Positions 8,822 to 17,611 of a DNA stretch of 64,000 nucleotides are shown piece by piece. This stretch comes from Micavibrio aeruginosavorus (GTDB taxonomy: Bacteria; Pseudomonadota; Alphaproteobacteria; Micavibrionales; Micavibrionaceae). The stretch covers positions 2,382,342 to 2,446,341 of the forward strand of contig CP066681.1 of assembly GCA_016432265.1 (NCBI GenBank), read 5' to 3'. Every line of letters begins with the position of its first letter. The stretch's first letter is position 1. Both the position numbers and the translations under genes were made by a program. Under the pieces are notes generated by a model. It ran no database searches. It saw only the letters and a program-made list of their open reading frames with translations, and was not told the DNA's origin.

Positions 8822-11167
8822 TTAATGGTTGACGGAATGCTGGAGGTCGGCATCGCCCTCATGCCCGGCATAAGGATAACGCTCTCCGTGTTTGCGAGGC
8901 AGACTCTGGCCGTTTCCGTTGCTATAGGTGTGCCCGCCGTTCTTGCCCGGCGGCTGCGCCGTGGCATATCCCGATCTGGCGCCTTGCCTGCCGCGTTCGA
9001 ACCAGTCGATATTGATAATATCGGTAGCCTGAGCATTGATGATCACGCTGCCCAGAACCGGGCCGCTGCCACCCATATCGATATCGCCGCGATAATTGCA
9101 AATATCGAGAATCTTATCGACCAGCAACCCGGCAGGCTTGCCGTTTTGCGGGAAAACGATGATATGCGCCTGGCCGGACTTATGCGCCGACACGTCAATA
9201 CCCTCGCAAGTATATAACGGCATCAAGGCGTCGCGATATTGAATGACCATCTGGCCATCGGCATATTCGACATCGCTATAATCGGCGTCTTCCAGACGGG
9301 ATATGCCATCAAGCGGCACCGCGCGCAAATTCTGGTTGCCCGCCATGAACAGCAACAAGGAGGTTTCCTTAACCTGTCCGGCAAGAGTGTCAGCCTCCTT
9401 GCCCACGGTCGAGCCGATCTGCTCGGCGGCGTCTTCCATGCCGATCACGCGCAGGATGCCCGCCGGATCAAGGATCATAATAACCTGGCCATCGCCCAGG
9501 ATCGTATTGCCTGAGAAAACATGCAGATTCTTGAGCAGGGCGCTTACCGGCTTCACCACGATCTCCTCGGTGTCGAAAACGCGATCGACGATCATGCCAA
9601 AGTCATAAGAACCGATTTTCGAAACCACGATATAACGGCAGTCATCGGCGCTGGCCGCGCCCGGCTTCAGCCCCAGCATCTGCGCCATATCCACCAGCGG
9701 CAGCAAACGGTCACGCAGGCGGAAAACCGGAGCGTTATTGATCATCTCGACAACCGGCCCGCCATGGCCGTTGACCATGACCAATTCCGAAACCGACAAT
9801 TGCGGAATCGCAAAGCGCTCGCCCTGAACGCCCACGATCAAGGCGGAAACGATCGCCAACGTCAGCGGAATCTTGATGGTAAAGAAGGTTCCTTGCCCTT
9901 CCTGCGAACGCAATTCAATGGAGCCGCCGATATTCTCGATATTGGTGCGAACAACATCCATGCCGACCCCGCGGCCCGATACCGCCGTAACCTTATCGGC
10001 TGTCGAGAAACCTGCCTTGAAAATGTATTGATAAATCGTTTGCGGCGACATCGCCGCCACATCGGCTTCGCTGGCCAGGCCGTTCTGGATGATCTTGGCC
10101 TTGATTTTCTCAAGCGGTAAGCCGCGCCCGTCGTCCGCGATCTGTATGATGATATGGCCGCCCTCGTGGCAGGCGTTCAAGCGGATTTTTCCCGCGGCCG
10201 GTTTTCCCGCGGCCACGCGCTCCTCCGGCGTTTCCAGGCCATGGTCGGCCGAATTGCGGATCATGTGCGTCAGCGGATCCTTGATCATCTCCAGAACCTG
10301 TCGATCCAGCTCGGTTTCCTGACCGTGCATTTCGAGATCGATTTTCTTGCCCAGTTCCTGGCTGATATCGCGGATAATCCGGGGCAGTTTCGACCAGGCA
10401 TTGCCAATCGGCTGCATCCGGGTCTTCATCACCCCCTCCTGCAATTCCGACACGACAAGGTTCAGGCGTTGCAACGGCGCTGAAAATTCTGTCTGGTTTT
10501 GCTGCCGCAGGATCTGGAGCAACTGGTTACGGGTCAGAACCAATTCGCTCACCATTGTCATCAAATCTTCCAGCACCTCGACCTGAACGCGCAAAGTCTG
10601 GCTGGCTACCCCGCTTTCGGCAGGAGCCGCCGGGGCGTTCTCGCCGGCCGGGGCGACCGCTTCCGCAACCGGATGATCCTGCGCAGCCGGAAATTCAGCT
10701 TTGGAAGCGGCAGCCGCGACAGGCGCAACCGCTTCGTTCTCCGGCGTTGCCGGGGCGATGGGCGGAGGGACGGCGCCTGCGCCGCCTTCGACAGCTGCAT
10801 AGGCGGCCTCTAGGCGGTTGATCAGGTCGGCATCGCTGCCGGCGGGTTCGCTGCCCTGCCGCTCCAGGCCGCCGATGATCGTTTTAATCGTATCCAGAGC
10901 CTCAAGAATCAAGGTCACATGCACAGGTTGCACATGCAGCCTGCCGTCACGCACCAGTCCGAGAATGTCTTCCGATTTGTGCGCAACGCGTTCGAGGCGG
11001 GGCAAGCCTAAAAATCCGCATGTGCCCTTGATGGTATGCATCACCCGGAAAATCTTGGTTACCAGATTGATATCGTCCGGATTTTGTTCGAGCAGGACGA
11101 TATAATTGTCCAGCTCCGCCAGGCTTTCGTTGGTTTCGGCAAGAAACTCGGCAATGATATCATCCAT
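8822..11167 (-). CDS. cheA: chemotaxis histidine kinase CheA
   Basis: 781 residues. Residues 1-110 form the histidine phosphotransfer domain with phospho-His44 in VMHTIKGTCGF. An Ala/Pro/Glu-rich linker (about 130-190) stands where a P2 domain would be, so CheY and CheB docking through P2 seems absent. Next come the dimerisation helices, then the ATP-binding domain with the N box HMIRNSADHGLE, ADDGRGLP and SGRGVGMDVV. The C-terminal part carries a CheW-like regulatory domain followed by what looks like a second CheW-like domain and a hydrophilic Gly/His/Asn-rich tail. The doubled regulatory domain makes it longer than a basic CheA. Start ATG has GAGG upstream. Confidence 0.95.
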   Translation of the reverse strand: MDDIIAEFLAETNESLAELDNYIVLLEQNPDDINLVTKIFRVMHTIKGTCGFLGLPRLERVAHKSEDILGLVRDGRLHVQPVHVTLILEALDTIKTIIGGLERQGSEPAGSDADLINRLEAAYAAVEGGAGAVPPPIAPATPENEAVAPVAAAASKAEFPAAQDHPVAEAVAPAGENAPAAPAESGVASQTLRVQVEVLEDLMTMVSELVLTRNQLLQILRQQNQTEFSAPLQRLNLVVSELQEGVMKTRMQPIGNAWSKLPRIIRDISQELGKKIDLEMHGQETELDRQVLEMIKDPLTHMIRNSADHGLETPEERVAAGKPAAGKIRLNACHEGGHIIIQIADDGRGLPLEKIKAKIIQNGLASEADVAAMSPQTIYQYIFKAGFSTADKVTAVSGRGVGMDVVRTNIENIGGSIELRSQEGQGTFFTIKIPLTLAIVSALIVGVQGERFAIPQLSVSELVMVNGHGGPVVEMINNAPVFRLRDRLLPLVDMAQMLGLKPGAASADDCRYIVVSKIGSYDFGMIVDRVFDTEEIVVKPVSALLKNLHVFSGNTILGDGQVIMILDPAGILRVIGMEDAAEQIGSTVGKEADTLAGQVKETSLLLFMAGNQNLRAVPLDGISRLEDADYSDVEYADGQMVIQYRDALMPLYTCEGIDVSAHKSGQAHIIVFPQNGKPAGLLVDKILDICNYRGDIDMGGSGPVLGSVIINAQATDIINIDWFERGRQGARSGYATAQPPGKNGGHTYSNGNGQSLPRKHGERYPYAGHEGDADLQHSVNH

Positions 11168-11207
11168 TTTTTTGACCTCTGTTATCTTTTTTGATCTTTG
11201 TTATCAG

Positions 11208-11825
11208 CTAATTCTGGTCGAACTCCGCTAGCAGTTTATCGATATCGTCTTGTGAAATGGCATTTTGCGGCAAAGCCGGGCCGTTGAGCAACGTGGCCGG
11301 CGCGCTGGCGTGCTCCTGATCGGGCACGGCGTTGACTCTGCCCTCGATCATGCTCACCAGACCTGTGACGCGCTCATCGATCTTTTTCAAAGTCTTGACG
11401 ATCTTGGTGATCCGTTGACCGGTGATATCCTGAAAGGTGCAGGCTTCATAAACGCGGGTGATCTGTTCCTCGACTTTGCCGGACAGATCCGGCCCGGGCG
11501 CTTTCACCAGCGACTGGATCGATTCGCACGCCTCCATAATGCCTTCTGTCGCTTTTTCCGTGGCCTCGACAATCGCATCAAGCTCATCCGTGGCCGAGGG
11601 AATGTATTGCCCGGAGATTTCCCCCGCGCTCACCTGCCCCAACTGCGCATGCAATTCATCGATCATGAACTTCAGCGCCACCAGTTCCGACTCCAGATCG
11701 GAAGCCGGTACGCGCGGCACGCTCTGCACTTTGCCGATCACCGAGTTGATGATGCTGGCAACCTGATCTTTTCTGTACACAGTGTCTTTGCACCCTTCTG
11801 TTGCTGTCGTTTCCGGCTGGGGCAT
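11208..11825 (-). CDS. cheZ: CheZ-type CheY-P phosphatase
   Basis: 205 residues. The central helical region ends in ACTFQDITGQRITKI, which carries the Asp and Gln positions used by CheZ for hydrolysis of phosphorylated CheY. A flexible linker leads to a C-terminal peptide (ISQDDIDKLLAEF) of the type that binds CheY in known CheZ proteins. The gene starts two bases after the upstream cheY stop, so CheY and its phosphatase are coupled. CheZ was long regarded as beta/gammaproteobacterial, with divergent members elsewhere, so its presence in an alphaproteobacterial che operon is worth noting. Confidence 0.88.
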   Translation of the reverse strand: MPQPETTATEGCKDTVYRKDQVASIINSVIGKVQSVPRVPASDLESELVALKFMIDELHAQLGQVSAGEISGQYIPSATDELDAIVEATEKATEGIMEACESIQSLVKAPGPDLSGKVEEQITRVYEACTFQDITGQRITKIVKTLKKIDERVTGLVSMIEGRVNAVPDQEHASAPATLLNGPALPQNAISQDDIDKLLAEFDQN

Positions 11826-11827
11826 GA

Positions 11828-12217
11828 TTAGAAATCTCCCAGAACGGTTACCAGCTTACCCTTAAGAGTCTCGGCGCTAAAGGGCTTAATAATGTAATTG
11901 CTGACGCCGGCCTGCCGCGCGGCAACGACGTTTTCCGCCTTACCCTCGGCAGTAACCATAATAAACGGCACTTTATTATGGCGGTCGTCTCCGCCCCGCA
12001 CGGCCTTGAGCAAATCAAGGCCGGTCATCGGCTCCATATTCCAGTCGGAAATCACCAGCTCGAATTTTTTCGTTTTCATCAGCTCAAGCGCCATCGCCCC
12101 GTCGGTCGCCTCATCGACATTCTTGAAACCGATCTGCCCTAACAGATTGCGGATCACGCGCAGCATAGTTTTGTAGTCGTCGACAATCAGAACATTCATG
12201 TTCAAGTTTACTGACAT
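11828..12217 (-). CDS. cheY: CheY-like response regulator, first gene of the che operon
   Basis: 129 residues, single receiver domain with VLIVDDYKTMLRV, phosphoacceptor Asp in LVISDWNMEPMTG, switch Thr in IMVTAEGKAENV and Lys in YIIKPFSAETL. The block DWNMEPMTG and the A/G-rich switch region resemble flagellar-motor CheY proteins. The ATG at 12217 is preceded by GGGGAT; a 20-residue in-frame extension to 12277 is possible but atypical for the family. It is immediately followed by cheZ. Confidence 0.92.
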   Translation of the reverse strand: MSVNLNMNVLIVDDYKTMLRVIRNLLGQIGFKNVDEATDGAMALELMKTKKFELVISDWNMEPMTGLDLLKAVRGGDDRHNKVPFIMVTAEGKAENVVAARQAGVSNYIIKPFSAETLKGKLVTVLGDF

Positions 12218-12507
12218 TACGATCCCCAAATCTGTATCCGGCCAATTACGGGGTGGAAGACTTTGTCCCGTGATCATCTTTCATTTTACGGGGATCAAGA
12301 TTAACAAGTTCTGATTTTACGGCAGGAAAGCGACTGTATTGGCGAGTTTAACCGGTATCTTTGGGGTATTCTTGCGCTTACGGCCGGATTTCCACATCCT
12401 TAGGTAAAGGAAGAAAACGTCATCACCACCCATAGATGATGCTCATTAGAAAACCCGTATATAATGCGGACATCCGGCGGCCTGGCGCCGCTGCGGCAGT
12501 TCGCCGC

Positions 12508-12741
12508 TCACACACCGGAAAATTCGACGGTAATCCCGCGCTTCTTGAAATAGGACTGCATCAGCTTGCGCCCCTGGCGGTTATTCTGAGGCAAACGCGC
12601 CGGATCGAACCTCACTGCACCCTGCGCGTCCGGCGGCAACGACTCTTTCAACTGGCGTATATGTGTATCGATATCCTCGTTACCGTTATGCAGCGAGGTA
12701 TAAATATTTTCCAAGGCTTGTTCGACAGTAAGAGCCGTCAT
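12508..12741 (-). CDS. hypothetical protein, 77 residues
   Basis: Small hydrophilic protein with two predicted helices (EQALENIYTSLHNGNEDIDTHIRQLK) and a basic C-terminal stretch (GRKLMQSYFKKRGI). No signal peptide or membrane segment. The ATG at 12741 has AGGA five bases upstream; the ATG two codons earlier has no usable spacing. A short inverted repeat ATCAA-ttat-TTGAT lies just upstream and might be an operator. It is separated from the che operon by a 290-base gap in which I see no gene and no clear promoter. Function unknown. Confidence 0.55.
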   Translation of the reverse strand: MTALTVEQALENIYTSLHNGNEDIDTHIRQLKESLPPDAQGAVRFDPARLPQNNRQGRKLMQSYFKKRGITVEFSGV

Positions 12742-13000
12742 GATCATCCTGCATCAAATAATTGATGAAACCGCCTGAGAATTTTTCAAACCGCAGGCAT
12801 GGATATGATTCCCGGTTCTCCCCGGAAAGTACAGGGCAAAATGGCCGGGCCGAAATCCGGATACTCAGGTTTTCTGCGGCCTTGACGCCCCCCGCAATGA
12901 AAATTGACGAATTTTCTTGCGGCAGTGCAGCAACGGGTGTATAGGCCCCTCATCCCGGCCCTTTAAACAAGGAAAAACCCAAAACAAAAGGCGGTGTCAT

Positions 13001-13531
13001 ATGCCCTGTCGCGATGCCCTTATTTCTTCCGTCGTATCCTTAAAAGAAAGCCACAGCTTTGATGAAGCTCTGGCCCTGCTCGACCAAAACAATATCCGTT
13101 CCGCCCCCGTTATCGGCGAAGACAGCGAATATCTGGGCATGTTCAGCCTGAAATCGACCTTCAAAGCCCTCCTCCCTGTGGCCATCACCATGGAAGGCGG
13201 GCTGGACAACGTCGATTTTGTGATCGGCGCCTCCCCCGGCATCGCCAAGAAGCTCAAAAAGATCGGCCCGCGCCATATCGGTGACCATATCGACAACGGC
13301 ATCGTCGCCGGACATTTAGATACACCCCTGCTCGAAGCCATGCGCCTCATGGTGCGTCAGGGCAGCCCCCTGCCCGTGGTCGACCGTAAAACCGGACGTT
13401 TCATCGGCCTGGTTTCCGAACAATCGATTCTCAACACGTTCCGGCATCTGCAAGAGATCGTCGCCAACCGACCGGCTGAATTGTCGCCCGAAGATGTCGC
13501 GTTATTGAAGGAATTTGGCGTCCTTGATTAA
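13001..13531 (+). CDS. CBS-domain pair protein
   Basis: 176 residues containing two CBS motifs, each with the hallmark ending in an antiparallel strand: NIRSAPVIGEDSEYLGMFS near the N-terminus and GSPLPVVDRKTGRFIGLVS near the C-terminus. A GHIG-like helix-rich insert lies between them. CBS pairs bind adenine nucleotides and gate transporters or enzymes. The next gene, 25 bases downstream on the same strand, is an ion transporter, so this protein is likely its regulatory subunit (inference from position). The start at 13001 is chosen because upstream in-frame residues look non-coding. Confidence 0.82.
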   Translation: MPCRDALISSVVSLKESHSFDEALALLDQNNIRSAPVIGEDSEYLGMFSLKSTFKALLPVAITMEGGLDNVDFVIGASPGIAKKLKKIGPRHIGDHIDNGIVAGHLDTPLLEAMRLMVRQGSPLPVVDRKTGRFIGLVSEQSILNTFRHLQEIVANRPAELSPEDVALLKEFGVLD

Positions 13532-13556
13532 GGTCTGCCCCGAATGAGGTATTATC

Positions 13557-14870
13557 ATGAGTATCACTGACCCGCTTATCCTCTCCTGCCTGATTATGGG
13601 CCTGGTTTACGCCTTCATCATCACTGAAAAAATGAATCAGGCCGTCATCGCGCTGGTCGGGGCCTGCCTGACGATCTATCTCGGCATACAGACCCAGCAC
13701 GCGGCCATTGAAGCCATCGACTTCAACACGATTTTCCTTTTGATCGGCATGATGATGATCGTCACGATCATGAAACGCTCCGGCGTCTTCCAGTTCGTGG
13801 CGATCATGGCGGCGCGCATCGTGCGCGCTAACCCGCGCGGCCTGCTGGTCGTGCTCTCGCTCATCACCGCGGTTTTCTCAGCCTTCCTCGACAATGTGAC
13901 AACCGTGATGCTGATCGTGCCGATCACCTTGCTCCTGACGGAACAGCTTAAACAAAAACCCTATCCTTTTCTGATCGCGCAAATCTTCTTTTCGAACATC
14001 GGCGGCACCTCGACGCTGATCGGCGACCCGCCGAACATCCTGATCGGATCCGCTGTCGGACTGTCGTTCATGGATTTTCTGATCAATATGGGGCCCGTAA
14101 TCATAGTGATTGTCATCGCCCTGCTGGCTGTCTTCGATTTTATCTGGGGCCGCCATATGACGACCTCGCTGCGCGCCCGCGCGCACCTGTTGCGTTACGA
14201 TCCCTATGAAGCGCTTGAGGACAAGCCGCTTTTATACAAATCCCTGTTCGTTCTGGCGCTTGTCATCAGCGGCTTCATCCTCGGCCACAGCCTGTTCGGA
14301 TTTGAAACCGGGATCATTGCCCTCTCCGGCGCCTGCCTGCTGCTGATTCTCGACAGCTTCGGCCTCAAGCGCGAGGAACGCAATCAGCGCGTCCAAAAAA
14401 CATTCGAGCACGTCGAATGGGAAACTATCTTCTTTTTCATGGGCCTGTTCATGGTGGTTTCCGCGCTGGAGCATACCGGCGCTTTGCAGATGGTGGCCGA
14501 CAATATCATTCACATCACCAAAGGAGATTTCCAGATGACGGCGCTGGTGATCTTGTGGACATCGACGGTTTTTTCGGCTTTTGTGAACAACATCCCGTTC
14601 GTGGCTACGCTGATCCCGGTGATTGAAGGCATGGCTCCCGGATTCGGCGGCGCGGAAGCGATCGAACCTTTGTGGTGGTCGCTGGTGCTCGGCGCCTGCC
14701 TCGGCGGTAACGGCTCGCTTGTAGGCGCCAGCGCCAACGTGATCGTGGCCGCCTACGCGCAGCGCGCCGGGCAGCCGATCAGCTTCATAGGTTTCCTCGC
14801 CCACGGCTTCCCGCTGATGATGCTGACAATCCTCATCAGTACAATTTACGTTTGGCTTGTCTATCTCTAA
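13557..14870 (+). CDS. ArsB/NhaD-superfamily ion transporter
   Basis: 437 residues with about 11 membrane segments. Two inverted halves each contain the superfamily motifs: FLDNVTTVMLIVPI and GGTSTLIGDPPNI in the first, FVNNIPFVATLIP and GGNGSLVGASANV in the second. This pattern is shared by arsenite permeases, NhaD Na+/H+ antiporters and the YbiR-like group; the substrate cannot be assigned from sequence. There is no arsenic gene nearby. The CBS-domain gene immediately upstream suggests nucleotide-sensing control. GAGG lies upstream of the ATG. The stop overlaps the stop of the convergent ATPase gene by three bases. Confidence 0.88.
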   Translation: MSITDPLILSCLIMGLVYAFIITEKMNQAVIALVGACLTIYLGIQTQHAAIEAIDFNTIFLLIGMMMIVTIMKRSGVFQFVAIMAARIVRANPRGLLVVLSLITAVFSAFLDNVTTVMLIVPITLLLTEQLKQKPYPFLIAQIFFSNIGGTSTLIGDPPNILIGSAVGLSFMDFLINMGPVIIVIVIALLAVFDFIWGRHMTTSLRARAHLLRYDPYEALEDKPLLYKSLFVLALVISGFILGHSLFGFETGIIALSGACLLLILDSFGLKREERNQRVQKTFEHVEWETIFFFMGLFMVVSALEHTGALQMVADNIIHITKGDFQMTALVILWTSTVFSAFVNNIPFVATLIPVIEGMAPGFGGAEAIEPLWWSLVLGACLGGNGSLVGASANVIVAAYAQRAGQPISFIGFLAHGFPLMMLTILISTIYVWLVYL

Positions 14871-17470
14871 AGGCGCGCCCGAGCCAGTTTTACGGCCTCG
14901 GGCACGATAAACAAGGGCAGGGCCGCCAGCAGTATGACGCCCCAGTCGTGAACCGCCAGCGGCACCGTATGCAAGATAGCGTTCAAAGGCGGCCAGTAAA
15001 GCGCCGCCGCCTGCATCAAGGTCATCGCCGCCACAGCCAGCAAAATCCACGGATTGGAGAACCAGCCGATCGCCGCAACCGGGCCATGCAGGTGGCGGAA
15101 GTTGAACACCAGCATCTGCGCCGTCATCACGATCATGGTAAAAGCGATGCTGTTGGCGCGTTCGTAAGATTGGCCGAGATATATGTGGAACAGCCCCAGC
15201 GTCGCCACCCCGACATAAAGGCCGCATGCGGCCAGAAATGCAAGGTCGCGCTTGCCAATCAAAGCCGCGCCGATGCGGCGCGGCCTCTCGTTCATAATAT
15301 CGCGTTCGGCTTTTTCCACGCTCAGAGCCAGCGCCGTCACGCTGTCGGTCGCGAGGTTGATCCAGAGAATCTGCAACGGCAACAAAATCAGCGGGCCCGC
15401 CGTCAGGATGTTCAAGAACACGGCCGATACCTCCCCGATACTGTGCGACACCAGAAAACGCACGAATTTGGAAATATTGGTATATTGCCGCCGCCCTTCC
15501 TCGATCGCCGCGACGATAGTGGCGAAGTTATCGTCTGCCAGCACGATATCGGCAGCGCCTTTGGCGACGTCAGTGCCGCGAATCCCCATGGCAATGCCGA
15601 TATCGGCCTGTTTCAGGGCCGGTGCGTCGTTGACGCCGTCCCCCGTCATCGCCACCAGCCGGCGATCCGCCTGCAACAACTTGACAATCCGGTATTTGTC
15701 CTCCGGCACGGTGCGGGCGAAAAGGATATCGTCCTGCAACAAGGCGCTCAATTCCTCATCGGATAAAGCCCGCATCATATCGCCGGTAACGGCCTTGGCC
15801 GCCGACAAACCGATCTGTCGCGCCACCGCCAACGCCGTATCCGGGGAATCGCCGGTGATCATAAGAATCCTGATCCCCGCGCTTTCAGCCCGGGCAAGGG
15901 CTTCCCGTACCTCAGGTCGCGGCGGATCGATCATCCCGACAATGCCAAGAAAAACCAGATCGGCCTCGATAGCCGTTTCATCCAGAGTGCCGCCGTCGGG
16001 CGTCTCGCGGCGCGCCAGCGCCAGCGTGCGCATCCCGCGGCACGCCATATCGCTATACGCCCTTTCAATGTTGCGGCGGTATTCATCTGTCATTTCAACA
16101 ACACCCCCGTCTTTAAGGATAAAGCTGCACAGGGGCAGAATAACCTCCGGCGCGCCCTTGACATGAACGACCAAACGATCCTGCTCCTGCTCGACGATGC
16201 TCATGCGCTTACGCGTGGAGTTGAAGGAATGTTCGGCCACAATCGCGACCGGGCGAACGGCATGCAATCCGGCCTTGTCGGCAACTACAATCAGGGCCGC
16301 TTCAGTGGGAGCGCCTATGACATGCCCTGCCTGATCAAGCCGGGCGTGATTGCAGACTCGCCCCGTATCCAGCAATTTCATCAACCCTGGAAACAAGGGC
16401 GGATCGCATGGCTGGTCGTTCAGCAAAAATTGCCCGTCGGTTTCATACCCGGCCCCGGTGACCTGAAACAGGCCGTCCGCAGTCCAGACCGCCTGCGCGG
16501 TCATCTGGTTACAGGTCAGCGTGCCGGTTTTATCCGTGCAAATAACCGAAACCGCGCCCAATGTCTCCGCCGCCTGCAAACGGCGCAGCAGCGCTTTCTT
16601 GCGCGCCATCGTCCCCATGCCAAGCGCCAGCGTAATCGTAACCACGGCGGGCAACCCTTCGGGCACGGCTGCCACCGCCAGCGATATGCCCGTCATCGCC
16701 ATGGCGGACGGATCGTGCCCAACGCCCCAACCCACGGCGAAAACAGCCGCTGAAACCAGCAGCGCCAGCACACCCAGTTGCCGCCCCAGAACCCCGAGCT
16801 GGCGCTGAAGGTTGGTCTGCGTTTCTTTAATCGTGCTGGTCAAGCCTGCAATCTGGCCGAACGCCGTGTCCATGCCCGTGGCGACGACAAAGCCCGCGCC
16901 ATAACCATTCACCACATGCGTCCCCATAAAAGCCACATTATCGCGCAACGCGACCGGGCAATCCTCCGGCAGGGCTTCCGTCCGTTTGGCAACCGCCAGA
17001 GACTCCCCCGTCAGCGCCGATTCGTCGACGCGCAAGTTCACGGCTTCGGCCAGCCGTAAATCGGCGGGGATCGCATTTCCTGCCGACAGCAGCACATAAT
17101 CGCCGGGGATCAGCGAGGTCGCATCGATTTCCTGCTCCCTCCCGCCGCGCCGAACGCGGCAGCGCGGAGCCAGCATCTGTTTCAATCCCTGAAGGGTAGA
17201 CTCAGCCTTCCATTCCTGCGCGAATCCAAGGCAGGCGTTCAAAACCACGATCGCCAGAATGGCGCACGCGTCGATTTTATCGCCAATCATGAAGGACAGC
17301 AAAACCGCCACCGCCAGTATCAGCACCAGCATGCTCTGGAATTGACGTAGCAACATCACCGGCCACGGCGTGCCTTCCTGACCGATCAATCTGTTAGGAG
17401 CGAACGGCGGGGACAGGCAACCAAGCGCCCGCTTCGTTTCCTCTATCGTCAAGGCATGCCATGCTGTCAT
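14867..17470 (-). CDS. P2-type cation-transporting ATPase (calcium-type)
   Basis: 867 residues. Family motifs in order: TGES (about 154-157, actuator), M4 motif VPEGLPA, phosphorylation site DKTGT (Asp313), KGAPE in the nucleotide domain, and TGDGVNDAPALK in the hinge. M6 reads NLATDSVTALAL, keeping the Asn/Thr/Asp set of the SERCA calcium site II, while M5 reads SHSIGE where SERCA has SSNVGE. One ligand of site I therefore looks changed, which fits a single-site Ca2+ or Mn2+ pump. ATG at 17470 has AAGG upstream. It is monocistronic and convergent with the ArsB/NhaD transporter. Confidence 0.87.
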   Translation of the reverse strand: MTAWHALTIEETKRALGCLSPPFAPNRLIGQEGTPWPVMLLRQFQSMLVLILAVAVLLSFMIGDKIDACAILAIVVLNACLGFAQEWKAESTLQGLKQMLAPRCRVRRGGREQEIDATSLIPGDYVLLSAGNAIPADLRLAEAVNLRVDESALTGESLAVAKRTEALPEDCPVALRDNVAFMGTHVVNGYGAGFVVATGMDTAFGQIAGLTSTIKETQTNLQRQLGVLGRQLGVLALLVSAAVFAVGWGVGHDPSAMAMTGISLAVAAVPEGLPAVVTITLALGMGTMARKKALLRRLQAAETLGAVSVICTDKTGTLTCNQMTAQAVWTADGLFQVTGAGYETDGQFLLNDQPCDPPLFPGLMKLLDTGRVCNHARLDQAGHVIGAPTEAALIVVADKAGLHAVRPVAIVAEHSFNSTRKRMSIVEQEQDRLVVHVKGAPEVILPLCSFILKDGGVVEMTDEYRRNIERAYSDMACRGMRTLALARRETPDGGTLDETAIEADLVFLGIVGMIDPPRPEVREALARAESAGIRILMITGDSPDTALAVARQIGLSAAKAVTGDMMRALSDEELSALLQDDILFARTVPEDKYRIVKLLQADRRLVAMTGDGVNDAPALKQADIGIAMGIRGTDVAKGAADIVLADDNFATIVAAIEEGRRQYTNISKFVRFLVSHSIGEVSAVFLNILTAGPLILLPLQILWINLATDSVTALALSVEKAERDIMNERPRRIGAALIGKRDLAFLAACGLYVGVATLGLFHIYLGQSYERANSIAFTMIVMTAQMLVFNFRHLHGPVAAIGWFSNPWILLAVAAMTLMQAAALYWPPLNAILHTVPLAVHDWGVILLAALPLFIVPEAVKLARARL

Positions 17471-17611
17471 CAAATCGCCCTTTTCTCCCCCATATCCGCT
17501 TCACATCGCCCATGGCCCAAAAACAATCCGGCAACACCCCTTGAGCCTTGTGTGAAGTTAGACAAAGATTGCCCTGTGATGCTACAATTACACCTGAGGG
17601 GCTTATTAATT

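Noticed and set aside
12218..12507. Possible CtrA half-sites (TTAACC) and weak promoter elements before the che operon
   Set aside because: Only isolated half-sites without correct spacing to a -10; not enough to call.
14232..15227. Long minus-strand frame opposite the ArsB/NhaD transporter
   Set aside because: Opposite a clear membrane protein and rich in Arg/Gly/His as expected from antisense of GC-rich codons; no ribosome binding site or family motif.
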